In this document: positions 33,340-44,394 of the stretch, in pieces | Layout of the letters: every line of letters starts with the position of its first letter | Position numbering within the stretch: position 1 is the first letter of the stretch | Assembly (NCBI GenBank): GCA_028751875.1 | Contig: CM054157.1 | Span: forward strand, 2,926,014-2,990,013 | Length of the DNA: 64,000 nucleotides | Direction of reading: 5' to 3' | From: Rapana venosa | Taxonomy: Eukaryota; Mollusca; Gastropoda; Neogastropoda; Muricidae | The notes under the pieces: generated by a model | Database searches by the model: none | The model's input: only the letters and a program-made list of their open reading frames with translations | What the model was told of the DNA's origin: nothing | Translations under genes and position numbers: made by a program

Positions 33340-34170
33340 CCCCCACCCCACGAGTTTTTAGAAACAACTTTTATTTATCACCAACACTGGGGTTTTAAAG
33401 AAACAACAATATATCACCCAAAATCATGATTTTAAAAGAAACAGCATCTATATCACACACCCCATATTTTATAAAACAACATCAATATCACCAATCTATA
33501 AATTTTTCATAAACAACATCATTAAAAAACAATCATGAGAATTTTTTAAAAAAACAACTCATATACACCACACCCCTGAGTTTTATAAAACCATAATTAT
33601 TCACCACACCTAAAGATTTATAAAAAACATAATTAATCACCACACCACAGAATTTTATAGAAACATCATAATTATATCACCACACCACATGAGTTTTATG
33701 AAAATCAAATTATACACCCCACCAATAGTGTTATAGAACAACATAAATTTTTTCACCATCATTTGATTTTTAGCAACAACATAAAACCACTCTCATAAGG
33801 TTTACATTTAAAAAACATCAATAATCACCATACATCATGAGTTTATACAACAACATCATATACACCCATCTCAAAGTTTTAAGAAACAACCCTCATAAAT
33901 CACCACATCTCATAAGGTTTTAATAAAAAACATATATAATCACCATACATCATAGTTTATAGCAAACAACATCATATATCACCACACTCATAAGTTTTAT
34001 AGAAAAAACCACATAAATCACCACATTCATAAGGTTTTATATAAACAAAACATATAATCACCATACTCATGAGTTTTATAGAAAAAAAACATATTTTAAA
34101 CACCCTACTCATGGTTGTTAGAAACAACATCATTTATCACCATACATCATATAAGTTTTTTGCTAAAAAA
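33340..34170. repeat. Minisatellite, ~40-bp unit, about 20 copies
   Basis: Successive units share 'gagttttatagaaacaacat' followed by 'catatatcaccacactcat'. Spacing is 37-42 bp, with much variation and A-run differences. It is AT-rich and non-coding, and ends as the C/G homopolymer patch begins. Confidence 0.8.
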
Positions 34171-34199
34171 ATATTTAAAAGAGTTTTTGCATTAAAAAT

Positions 34200-34710
<511 letters not shown>

Positions 34711-34899
34711 ACCTTTGAGCGAATCAAATAATAAAGGGAAATTTAATTTTTTCCCCATTTTTTTTAAATCGTTGTTGTTTTTTTCTTTAGCTTTTGCGGC
34801 TATACTCCTCCCCCTTTCCGTCTGATGCAACTTCTCTTGAAAATTTTTGTTTAAAAGTTTAAAAAGCCAAAAAAAAAAAAACCCCCCCCAAAGGAGGGG

Positions 34900-35330
34900 A
34901 AAGGGGGCAGGACGGTTAAGACGTTCGCCGCTTTACAAATTTTCCATGAGGTTCTGGTTCGATTCCCAGCCCCGCCCTTTTTTTTCCCATTTGACACAAA
35001 AAAAACGAATGAAATTCAAAGTCTTTCGGGGGAACTATAAACCGAGCCCCGTGTGTGAAGCACGCTGAAAAACTTTTCGTAAAGTTGAAAACCCCGTTTC
35101 GCTTTTAGGAAGAGTAGGTCATTTCGAGCCGGTAGGAATGGATGACAAAATTTTAAAACAACAACAACATAAAAACGCATGCACACAGGTATTGTGCTAA
35201 GACACCATTCCCGAACAGATGACAATTTACAAAACCGCATACACACGGGGACTGGATGTAAAAAAGCACATGAGCGCTTATTCCATTATCTTCGATATAA
35301 AAGAATAAATAAAAATAAATAAATAAAAAA
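34900..35330 (+). mobile_element. SINE-A2 copy, full length
   Basis: Head 'gcaggacggttaagacgttc' (A box) and 'ggttcgattcccagccc' (B box), different from SINE-A. A short spacer follows, then the SINE-A body from 'actataaaccgagccccgt' to the (AAAT)n tail. A 60-bp insertion sits at about 35150-35210 with a repeated 'acaaaattt/gacaatttac' context. Confidence 0.8.
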
Positions 35331-35406
35331 TCAACCATAGCGCTCTAGCCGAGAAACAAATAAGATTATAAACAGTTTATCTAGAGAGCAGCAGGTAGAT
35401 TCGAAC

Positions 35407-35529
35407 CTGTCAGATGGAAGGATGGCCTAGTGGTTAGAGCGTTGAGCTCACGACCTGGACTGCGCGGGTTCACTCCACCGTCGACACGCCCGTTTGAGTA
35501 AACTGGAGTTAAACATCAGTACCGACTCC
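35407..35529 (+). mobile_element. SINE-A3, 5' part
   Basis: Head 'aaggatggcctagtggttag', then 'gacacgcccgtttgagtaaa' and 'ctggagttaaacatcagtac'. This SINE is cut at 35529 and continues at 40758, more than 5 kb away. The A3 variant has an extra segment after the head that is also seen at 43671, 50859 and 55918. Confidence 0.85.
35518..35529. repeat. Target-site duplication, copy 1
   Basis: 'agtaccgactcc'. It repeats as 'agtaccgact' at 37499-37508 and in full at 40746-40757. It belongs to the SINE-A3 body (usual form 'agtgccgactcc'). Confidence 0.85.
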
Positions 35530-37498
35530 TTACTTTACTTTACCTTTTCCTTCCGCTTGTACTCTGTGGCGTCGCGGGGAGATCAAGGCGGGTAGCTTGG
35601 AGGAGGGACAATCCATGGATTTTCAGTGTTTCTGCCACGGAATCACTCCAGCGTCGCCTGGGTCTACCTCTGGCCCTCGTGCCAGAGTACCTCAAGTTAT
35701 AAGCACGCAAGGCTGGCTGGTTTGGCGGCATCCGTGTGAGGTGCCCGAACCACTTGGTTCGTTGTTGTTCAATATGGTGTAGGGCACCAGCCGCCATGGC
35801 GCAGTGGTTAGCGCCTTGGGTTACGGACTGGAAGGTCGCGGGTTCGATTCCCATAAGAGTCATAGGGATTTTTCGGACTCCGGCCGGCTCCTACCCAGAG
35901 TGAGTGTGCTGTGGGCTCAGTGGGAAGACTGGGACCACACAGTCGAGCTTCATCCACTTAACGGATGCGAGTTTGAGAGTGTTGCTCAAATTACCTGACC
36001 AACACTGCAGGTGTCTGTATCTCTCGGGCCTGGTTGACGCCGGGATATATTATGATAGTAAGCGCAGAGTACAACCCTGTCAAGTAGTCTCAAAGCATAT
36101 GCACTTCCACAGCAGCATAATTACGTCATCCTCATTGTCATTGATCATCATGCATTAAAAAAAAAATTGCCTCTGATTCGGTGGTCCCAGTTTCTCTGGT
36201 CTCATGGTGACCTCAGATTCCGGTTTGCCCATACACTTCTGTGCCTGTGGTGAGTTTGTGTCAAAGCCTTTGGGGTTGGAGGTTCGCGGGGGACGGTCGT
36301 TGGAGGGACGTTGTGGTGGTTGCCACCTTGGGTGGGCACCTCACTCAGTCTGGCTCCGCGACTGAGCTAATACTGTCGTTAGTAGGGGGCTTAGTAGGTG
36401 GTGTCCTGCGTATGTTAGCTCAGAACAGGCACCACTGAACACCGCCCAAAGTGACCCAGCAGAAGTGCAGGGCCCTTCTGGCTGGTGGCCCCACGGCGGC
36501 CTGATAGTGATTGGCTCCCTGTGGACCTCCGACTCTGAGGATGAGACAGAACAAATCTGGGTGTGGCTGTGGCGGGGGGATTGGAGTGAGCGGCGTGGGA
36601 GCAGCCGGACGGGGGACGTCACAGAAGATGAGGCAGCAAAAAAACACACACACACAAAAATATGGTGTAGGGCGGGTGTGGCTCCTACCATGTCTCTGAT
36701 CACCTCGTTTCTTATCTTGTCTCTCCTGGTCTTGTTGACGGCTTTCCTCAAGCACTCCATCTCGCACGTTACCAGTTTCTGCTCCAGGGCTTTTGTCAGG
36801 GGCCATGTCTGGCACTGGTAAATGAGAGTTGGCAGGAAGATGGCGTTGATCAGCTTTGCCTTGGGGCTCATAGGAATGTTAGGAATGTTGCAGAAGTGGG
36901 GCAAGTTGATAGCTGACTGCCTTTGCTTTTTGACAGGGTGTTTCTATTTCTCTGTCCAGTTCTCCATCTTCTGTGAATATACTGCCTAAGTACTTGAATT
37001 CAGTCGTCCACTTTAGTTGGGCTCCGTTGATGATTTTGAGCTTTTCTGGAGTTCTACTGACTGTCATGGCTTCGGTCTTGCTTACGCTGATTTTCATGCC
37101 ATAGGTTTTACAGCATGTATTGAGCTGGTCTGTGTGCTCTTGCAGCTTGTCTTTGTTGTCATTGATCATGACTTGATCGTCAGCAAACAGAAGTTCGTTG
37201 AGTGCCTCCAGGTCTGAGCTGGCTTCCTTATGATCTGGTCCATATATATGATGAAGAGCAGAGGGGGAAAGGACGCAGCCCTGTCTCACCCCAGACGTCA
37301 CAGGGAACCAGTCTGAAAGTCCCCTTGGAGTGCGAACTGCGCTCTTGCTGTTGTTGTCTACAGCTCTGATGTTATCTAAGGGCTGCCCCCTTGATGTCAT
37401 ACTGCTCCAGGACCCTCCAGAGCTTACCTCTGTTCACTCTGTCAAATGCCTTCTCTTGGTCGACAAAAATACTAGGTGGAGTGCTTGATTGTACCCAA
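35530..37498 (-). pseudogene. LINE-B: 5'-truncated RTE-like retrotransposon
   Basis: The minus strand begins at 37498 inside the reverse transcriptase palm (VDQEKAFDRVNRG, motif A). It continues with SGVRQGCVLSP, LLFADDQVMI (the F-A-D-D catalytic box) and EFKYLGSIFTEDG, then a C-terminal part with KWFGHLTRMP and RARGRPRRRWSD, ending near 35540. The 3' end is a short AAAGT repeat. About 1.1 kb of LINE remains; the endonuclease and N-terminal RT are absent. The frame is broken near 37260 and 36900, and an 873-bp element splits it at 35786-36658. It encodes no functional protein. The RTE/BovB-like assignment rests on recalled motif order. Confidence 0.8.
35786..36658 (+). mobile_element. 873-bp composite insertion inside LINE-B
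   Basis: Flanked by a 15-bp duplication 'aatatggtgtagggc' (35771-35785 and 36659-36673; the first two A may belong to the poly(A) end). Left part 35786-36168: a tRNA-like head ('gccatggcgcagtggttagc', B box 'gcgggttcgattccc') and a SINE-like body ending in ten A. Right part 36169-36658: unrelated GC-rich sequence without an open reading frame of note, ending A7 (CA)n A5. LINE-B resumes exactly in frame across it (ALHHI on both sides). Confidence 0.75.
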
Positions 37499-37508
37499 GT
37501 ACCGACTT
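37499..37508. repeat. Target-site duplication, copy 2
   Basis: 'agtaccgact' between LINE-B and LINE-A. It lacks the final 'cc' of copies 1 and 3. Confidence 0.8.
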
Positions 37509-40500
37509 AACCTTACCTTAATTCTCTCTGTGCCAGGAGGCACACAAGGCTCGAACATCATTCCTCCACTGGTTCCGGTCTGTAGCTGTGCGTCGTGCGG
37601 CGTTCCACGTGCTCCAGCCTGCGCCGTTCCGCTCTTCTTCTACCATTCGTCGCCATGTTGTTTTTGGGCGTCCCCTTTTCCTTCTCCCTTCAGGTGTCCA
37701 TCCGAGGGCAACAGCACAGTCGTCACTCCTGTCCTTTCTTAGGACATGTCCGATCCAGTTCCATCTCCGTCTTCTAATCTCCTGGCTGATTTTTTCTGCT
37801 CCTGCTATTTCCAGACTGTCTTGTTGGCAATGTGTTCTTGCCATCGGATCTTGAAGATCCTCCTCAGACATTTGGTTTGGAAAATGTCTAGTTTCTCTTC
37901 TTCTCCTTTCGTTAATTTCCAGGTCTCACATCCGTAGAGAAGAACTGACAAAACAAGGCTCTTGAAAAGGGATGCTTTGATTTTTCTGCCGATGTCTCCC
38001 ATTTTCCAGATGTTGGATAATCGTTTCATCTGCGCACTGGCCAGTGCTACTCTCTTCTTGACGTCTGCTGTTCCTCCTCCGTCTTGGTGACATTTGCTCC
38101 GAGATAGGTGAAGTTCTCCACCTCTTCAACTTCCTGATCTCCAACCCTCAGACCGTCGATGTTCCTGCTGTTTACTTTCATGGCTTTGCACTTCTGTCCA
38201 TTCAGCTTGAGTCCAACCTTTGCTGCGTTGTCTCCAGTCTTTAGTTTTGTGTTGTAGATGGTTCATGGTTGATGAAAGGAGGGCGATGTCGTCTGCAAAG
38301 TCAAGGTCTTCTAACATGTTCATGAAGTCCCATTTTATCCCAGTTCTCTCACCTTCCACTGTTCTTCTCATCACCCAGTCTATCACGAGAAGGAAGAGGA
38401 ATCCTGACATGCAGCATCCCTGTTTCACCCCGGTAATCACTGGGAACCAGTCTGTTGTTTCGTTGTCAACAATGACGGAGCACTGAAAGTCCTCGTACAT
38501 TGTCTTGACCATCTGGATGAGTTTCTGTGGGATTCCATATTGACGCATGATGATCCAGAGACTGTCTCGGTGTATGGAGTCAAAGGCCTTTTCAAAAGTC
38601 AATGAAGTGTATGTACAGTGTCGCGTTCCATTCGTTGACTTGTTCCAAGATGTTCCTGAGTATAAATATTTGGCCGACAGTTCCCCTCCCCTTTCGAAAT
38701 CCAGCTTGTTCTTTTCTGAGAGATGCGTCTACTCCCTCTTGTATTCTGTTGATGAGGATCTTACTGAGCACCTTACTGGCCAAGGGTAGTAGTGTAATCC
38801 CACGCCAGTTTCCACACTCCTGAAGATTTCCTTTCTTTGGAATCTTGCATATGAGTCCTTTCGTCCATTGTGTTGGTACTGTCTCCTTTTCCCAGACGAT
38901 GTCAAATATCCGTTTCAGTTCCTTGCCGGTCTGTTCAATGTCTGCTTTTAGCATCTCTGCTGTGATCTGGTCTGCTCCTGGTGCTTTTCCGTTCCTTAGG
39001 GTCTTCAGTGCTTTCTTGATTTCATGGATGGTTAGTTCTTCTGCTGAGATGTCTGGTTCTTCCACCTCCCCCTGGTCATCTTGTGGTGGTTCATTCGGTG
39101 CATCCCTGTTGAGAACTTCCTGAAGTGTTCTCTCCATCTCCCTCAGTCTGGCCTCTTGATTCTTTAGCAGCTCCCCGTTCTTATTCTTCACTGCTGCTGT
39201 GGTCTAGTGCCTTGTTTGGTGAGCTGTTTCACAATGCTGTACAGTTCTTTCTGTCTCCCATTCTCTGCTGCGTTTCTGCGCTCTCTCTGCTTTTTCTGAC
39301 ATCCATCTCCTCTTGTCCTCTCGTACGCTTCTTTTCACCTCCTTGTCTTTTTTCCTTGTATGCTTCCTTCATTCTATTCTGTATCCTCTCCGAGTGTGTA
39401 CTGTTGATTCTTATGTTGATGCGCTTCCTCTCATCGATCAGCTTCCAGCTGTTCTCACTGATCCATTGACTTGCTCTTTCCCCTTTCTGTAGCCAAGCAC
39501 CTCTTCTGCTGATTTGATGTAGGCGTTCTTCTGATGTTCCCACACCTCTTCTACATCTTCAGTTTCGGTTCTGTTCTCTTGGAGTTTGGTCTTCACTGCG
39601 TTGCAGAACTGCTTCCTTATATCTTCGTCCTTCAGTCGTTCAACGTCCAGTCTTGTCTTGGTTTTGTTGTTGTTTCTGCGTGAGCTGAGTCGTAACTTGA
39701 TCCTCGTCTTCACCAGGTAGTGGTCGCTGTTGGCATCTGCTCCCCTCTGTACTCGGCAGTCTTGTACTGATGATCTCCACTGTCCGCTGATCAATAGGTG
39801 GTCAATTTTGTTTTTCACTCTTCCGTCCGCTGATGTCCATGTTGCTTTGTGAATGTCTTTGTGTGGGAATAGAGTTCCTGTGATAACTAGTCCATTCAGC
39901 TGGCTAAACTCGCATAGTCCCTCTCTCCATTGTCGTTCTGTCTCCCAAGTCCATGATACCCATTGTCCTTTCGTATCCAGTGTTGTCAATTCCCACTTTT
40001 GCGTTTAAGTCTCCCTAGATGATGATGATGTCGTTCTTGTTGCAACCCGTCCACTGTTTCCTGGAGTTGTTGGTAGAACTTCTCCTTTTTCCTGTCTTTC
40101 CCATCGTTGTGCGTGCGTACACTTGATGACTGTCATCCGTCTGTATTGGAGTAGAATCTTGCTGTAAGGATCCTCTTGTTGACTGGTGTCCATTCCATGA
40201 GAGACTTCACTGCGTCCTGGCTCATCATGATGGCGACTCCTCCCTCGTGTAGTTGTTCGTCTCCACTGTATATCACTGTCTGTCCTGATGCTAGCTTAAT
40301 TTTTCCAGCTCCTGTCCATCTGGACTCGCTGATTCCAAGAATGTACAGTTGGTATTCTGTCATCTCTCTCGCGATCTGTGCTGCTGCGCCTCCTCTGTAC
40401 ATTGTCCTAACGTTCCAATGTCCGATGTTAAGGGTAGTTTTGGGGCTTGCAAAGGACCTTGTCGGACGGTGAGCTTCCCGCAGGCTTTCATCCATCGTCG

Positions 40501-40745
40501 TCATGATGCCAGTGCCGGCGATCCCCGCTCCCCCCAGGGCTTGAATCGAAGTGATGTTCATAGTTTCTGTAACTTGCGTTGTTTTCCGGGAGTAGGTAGT
40601 TGGCCTTCTGCCCAACCCCCATACTTGGAGGGCCAGTGGTTTTCTGTCAGGGTGGCCTTCCCTTAGACTGCGTTGGTCCACGGTGCAATCTCCCATCCGC
40701 CACCCGGGAGACGCGCCTCTACGCCGTGCAGTCCCAGCGCGAGGA
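37509..40745 (-). pseudogene. LINE-A: near full-length RTE-like retrotransposon, inactivated
   Basis: 3.24 kb, the usual size of an RTE element. Minus strand in order: a leader of about 300 bp; an APE-type endonuclease starting LNIGHWNVRTMY near 40445, with GISESRWTG and, further on, FPHKDIHKATW, KIDHLLIS and SDHYLVKTRIK (39440-39990); a linker; reverse transcriptase 39191-38126 with APGADQI, PKKGNLQECGNWRGITLL, FEKAFDSIHR, GVKQGCCMS and FADDIALL; a C-terminal part with VLLYGCETWKL, WIGHVLRKD and GRPKTTW to 37518. Frame breaks occur near 40140, 39990, 39480, 39190, 38600, 38230, 38030 and 37870, so it cannot be translated as one protein. It is bounded by target duplications at 37499-37508 and 40746-40755, so the copy is complete at both ends. 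Confidence 0.9.
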
Positions 40746-40757
40746 AGTACCGACTCC
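40746..40757. repeat. Target-site duplication, copy 3
   Basis: 'agtaccgactcc', directly followed by the resumed SINE-A3 body ('actcccccaaaagtcctt'). Confidence 0.85.
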
Positions 40758-40985
40758 ACTCCCCCAAAAGTCCTTTGCATGAGTGTCTACAGAGGAGTCT
40801 ATAAACCGACGTCCCGTGTGAGAACGCACGCAGAACATTTTGCGCACACGTTTAAACACGATCCTTCTATCTGAAGAGTTACGCCATTACGCGCTGGTGG
40901 GAACGGATGACAGAATTAAAACAAAACAAAACAACACCACATGTAATTATCCTCGATATAAAAGAATAAAAAATAAAAAAGAATA
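40758..40985 (+). mobile_element. SINE-A3, 3' part
   Basis: Continues the SINE broken at 35529: core 'gtctataaaccgacgtcccg', 'cgcacgcagaacattttgcg' and tail 'atcctcgatataaaagaata'. A short duplication, 'gagtgtctacagaggagtct', sits in the core. Confidence 0.85.
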
Positions 40986-41035
40986 CCTTAATGGTGGGTC
41001 AATGGTCAGCGACGCAAAATCTTACCATTGGTGAG

Positions 41036-41096
<61 letters not shown>

Positions 41097-41110
41097 ACAC
41101 ACACAATGAC
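40985..41110. repeat. R6 trace, then (AC)n
   Basis: 'taccttaatggtgggtcaat' and 'tcttaccattggtgag' are R6 words. 41038-41104 is (AC)n, about 33 units with one interruption. Confidence 0.75.
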
Positions 41111-41111
41111 T

Positions 41112-41470
41112 GGGGACGGGATAGCCTGGTGGTTAGAGTGATGTATTCGTGATCTGCTAACCCGGGTTCCAATCTCGTTCAAGAGGATTTTTCCTCTAGA
41201 GTTAACATCAATGCCGACTCCACCCCCACCCCTCCAAAAGTCCTTCGGATGAGACTATAAACCGAAGTGAGAATGCACGCAGAACATCTTGCGCACACGT
41301 TAAACCTGTTCCGCTTTTTTGGAAGAGTAGGCCATTGTGTGCTGGTGGGAACGGATGACAAAATTGACGAAACTGAATACACACGGGGACCTACTTTAAG
41401 AAAAAAGAGCACATGAATGCTTATTCCGTTATCCTCGAAATTAAAGAATGAAATAATAATAATAATAAAT
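41112..41470 (+). mobile_element. SINE-A copy, full length
   Basis: Head 'ggggacgggatagcctggtg', B box 'cccgggttccaatctcg', body and (TAA)n tail, clean. 41471-41745 is unique sequence with no gene seen. It contains 'gcccgccatcttgtt' (41667-41681), which on the minus strand resembles a YY1-type promoter motif, but nothing supports a transcript. Confidence 0.9.
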
Positions 41471-41745
41471 ATATAAAAAAAAGAAGCCATCAACACAGGA
41501 ACTCACAACCTTCCTTCAACAACAAACAGGATCATTCTTCATAACCTCATCCACAAAGTTTCTGTAAGCAACGTCATTAAGTTTATTACCTCATCACACC
41601 AGATTTTTCCTTTCTTTTATTTGAACAAAAATGTTCCTCCATGTTGCACACATGCCCGCCATCTTGTTACCTGCCGCGCCAAAAGGGAGGCTACTCATAT
41701 TTACCTCGTAAGAAGACGATTCAATCTGCTAGCTTTTGATGCTTA

Positions 41746-41774
41746 CCGTGTGTGAGTGTGTGTGTGTGTGTGTT

Positions 41775-41841
<67 letters not shown>

Positions 41842-42203
41842 GTTTTTTGTGTGTGTGTGTGGGTGGGTGGTTGTGTGTGGGTGTGTGTGGGTATGTGTGT
41901 TGTGTGTGTGGGTGTGTGTGTTGTGTGTTGTGTTGTGTTGGTTTGTGTTGGTTTGTGTTGTGTTGTGTGTGTGTGATTGTGTGTATGTGTGTGTTAGTGT
42001 TAGTGTGGTGCGTGCGTGCGTTGTGTGTGTGTGTGTGTGTGTGTGGCGCGCGCGCGCGCGCGTGTGTGTGTGTGTGTTGCGATAAACTCGGGGTTCTCTT
42101 TTGTAATAAAGGGAAAGAGGAATGCTTTTCATCTTTATAAAGCTGCAGTCAGGCAAAACGACAGAATGATAGAGGGAAGTGCAAGTTCCTACGTGGTTTA
42201 GAG

Positions 42204-42288
<85 letters not shown>

Positions 42289-42411
42289 TGTGTGTATGTG
42301 TGTGTGTGTGTGAGTGCACTTTCGCAACAGCGCAACACACATACACACACACACTTACGCACATACACATGCACTCTCACACACACACACACTTACGCAC
42401 ATACACATGCA

Positions 42412-42472
<61 letters not shown>

Positions 42473-42560
42473 ACGTACATACACATGCACTCACACACAC
42501 ACAAACACGCACACACACATTCAAACACGCACTCGGCACTCGCGCACCTACACTCACACT
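41746..42560. repeat. (GT)n, (GA)n and (AC)n block
   Basis: GT at 41750-42080 (with GC alternation at 42047-42061), unique 42081-42205, GA at 42206-42287, GT at 42288-42312, and AC at 42338-42520. The AC part contains three copies of a ~38-bp unit with 'acttacgcacatacacatgc'. Confidence 0.9.
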
Positions 42561-42639
42561 CACCGACCCACCCTCACACCTACACGCGCACTCAAGGCCA
42601 TGGTTATTTGTTCGTTCCTTGGGGAGGGGGGGGAGGTAA

Positions 42640-42662
42640 GGGGGGGGGGGGGGGGGGGGGAA
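42640..42662. repeat. G homopolymer
   Basis: A run of 22 G, an isolated one in otherwise clean sequence. Confidence 0.8.
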
Positions 42663-42729
42663 ATGCGTGCATCGTTTTTATATAATATTAAAAAGGAGCC
42701 CGAAATTGATGTAGAGAAATCTACCGTGG

Positions 42730-43081
42730 CAGTACCTTCTTTTTATTTCTTCTTTTATTTCGAGGATTATGGAATAAGCACTCATGTGCTTTTTTTTTTT
42801 AAATATCCAATCCCCGTGTGTATGCAGTTTTGTCAATTTTGTTATCCGTTCCCACCGGCATATAATGGCCTACTCTTCCGAAAAGCGGAACGGGTTTTAA
42901 CGTGTGCACAAGATGTTCTGCGTGCGTTCGCACCCAGGTTATAGTCTCATCTAAAGGACTTTCGGGGAGAGTGGAGTCGGCACTGATGTTAACTCCAGAG
43001 GGACAATCCTCTTGAACGAGATTCGAACCCGAGTCATAGATCACGAATACATCACTCTAACCACCAAGCTATCCCGTCCTT
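42730..43081 (-). mobile_element. SINE-A copy, full length
   Basis: Tail near 42745 and head at 43080 ('acgggatagcttggtggtta' on minus). The mid-body has a 7-9 bp loss at 'gcgttcgcacccaggttata'. Confidence 0.9.
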
Positions 43082-43296
43082 CGAGGGCTGGATGTAAAAA
43101 AAAGTCTTGTACTTATTCTTTTACCCTCAGAAAATAAAATTTTTGTTATCGTTATCAATTACAATACAATACTGCTAGACCATGTTGATCATAATAATTA
43201 TTGAACTGTTTAATAAAAGATTGGTGTTCACAGGCTTAAAATTCAAATCCTGAACAATTGATAGAATTATTCCTGGGACCTAAAAACCAAAATCAA

Positions 43297-43435
43297 CTAT
43301 AAACCGAGGCCCCGTGTGCGAACGCATGCAGAACATCTTGCGCACATGTTAAATCCTGTTCCGCTTTTCGAAAGAGTAGGCCATTGTGTGCCGGTGGGAA
43401 CAGATGACAAAATTTTAAAAACCGCATACACACGC
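43297..43435 (+). mobile_element. SINE-A central fragment
   Basis: From 'actataaaccgaggccccgt' to 'aaaaccgcatacacacg'. Both ends are missing and it runs straight into an L2-tail. 43081-43296 is AT-rich and unassigned. Confidence 0.85.
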
Positions 43436-43512
43436 ATAATTTTTTTTTTTTAATTTCATCTGAGCGCTTTGATTTGTTGCTTTACAAGATTCAGCTCTAT
43501 ATAAATTCCATA

Positions 43513-43551
<39 letters not shown>

Positions 43552-43552
43552 C
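43436..43552 (+). repeat. L2-tail unit with (ATT)n
   Basis: 'tctgagcgctttgatttgtt', 'gattcagctctatataaatt' and (ATT)n. It replaces the expected 3' end of the SINE-A fragment before it. 43553-43670 is unassigned. Confidence 0.7.
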
Positions 43553-43670
43553 AGCAGTACACAGTGCAATGACCGCCTTTCCAGCTACATGGACTGTTTT
43601 GCCTAAACCCTGACACTTCTGAGTTTGTTTTGTTGGCTTTTTTTTTGGGGGGGGGAAGAGGGAGGGAAGG

Positions 43671-44037
43671 GGGCGGAATAGCCGTGTGGTTAGAAAGTTG
43701 CGCTTGTGATCTGGCAGCCCCAGATTCGAGCCTTCACTGAGACACCCGTTCGCGAGGTGATTTTTTCCCCTGGGGTTAACCTCAATACATAATTATATTT
43801 CCCACAATCCCGAAAGTTCTTCGGATGACAATGACAAATTCTTTTCTTTCGAGGACAATGAATAAGCACTCATGTGCTTTTTTTTTTTTTTTTTTTACAT
43901 CTAGTCCCCTGAAACTATGAACAAAGGCGCCATGCGTGAACGCACGCGGAACATCTTGCGCGCAGGTAACTTTGTTCCACTCTATTGGGAGAGTGAAGAT
44001 GCTCGTGGGAACGGATGATAAAATTGACCAAAAAAAG
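43671..44037 (+). mobile_element. Rearranged SINE-A3 with inverted piece
   Basis: 43671-43833 is a plus-strand head and 5' body ('aatagccgtgtggttagaaa', 'gacacccgttcgcgaggtga'). 43834-43912 is a minus-strand SINE-A tail ('tttcgaggacaatgaataag'). 43913-44037 is plus-strand body again ('gaactatga..' core to 'gggaacggatgataaaattg'). Confidence 0.75.
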
Positions 44038-44039
44038 AA

Positions 44040-44185
44040 ACCCACACGCACGCTGGTGTCGCGTTTAGGCATCACTCCTGAAGTCGGAATGCGGCTACCT
44101 TAATGGTAGGTAAATTAATGGTCTGCATGTACAGAATCTCACCAGAGGTAATAAATTCGGAGCTCTAGCGGAGGAACGAGGAATA
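44040..44185. repeat. R6 dispersed repeat
   Basis: 'gaagtcggaatgcggctacc', 'ttaatggtaggtaaattaat' and 'cggagctctagcggaggaac'. The best-preserved R6 in the window. Confidence 0.6.
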
Positions 44186-44206
44186 AAGTGATTTTCGCGC
44201 AGCACG

Positions 44207-44394
44207 AGGGGACGGGATAGCTCAGTGGTCGGAGCACTCGCTTTCCCCCAGCCAAGTTAAGCAGCGTCGAGCGTGGTTACCAGTTGGATGGGTGACCGTT
44301 GGCGCTGCCTTGGCTTCAGTACAGTTCCCCCAGTTCACCCAGCTTTAAATGAGTACCCGCCCTCTTTTTGGGTCGGGGGGTAAAGCAGCGAGGG
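44207..44394 (+). mobile_element. SINE-B copy cut by gap
   Basis: Head 'ggggacgggatagctcagtg', 5S-like segment with 'ccagttggatgggtgaccgt' and body to 'gtaaagcagcgaggg', where the N gap starts. Confidence 0.9.

Noticed and set aside
41655..41690. YY1-like 'aagatggcgggc' on the minus strand as a promoter
   Set aside because: No downstream first exon or coding sequence could be found within reach. The motif alone is not enough.
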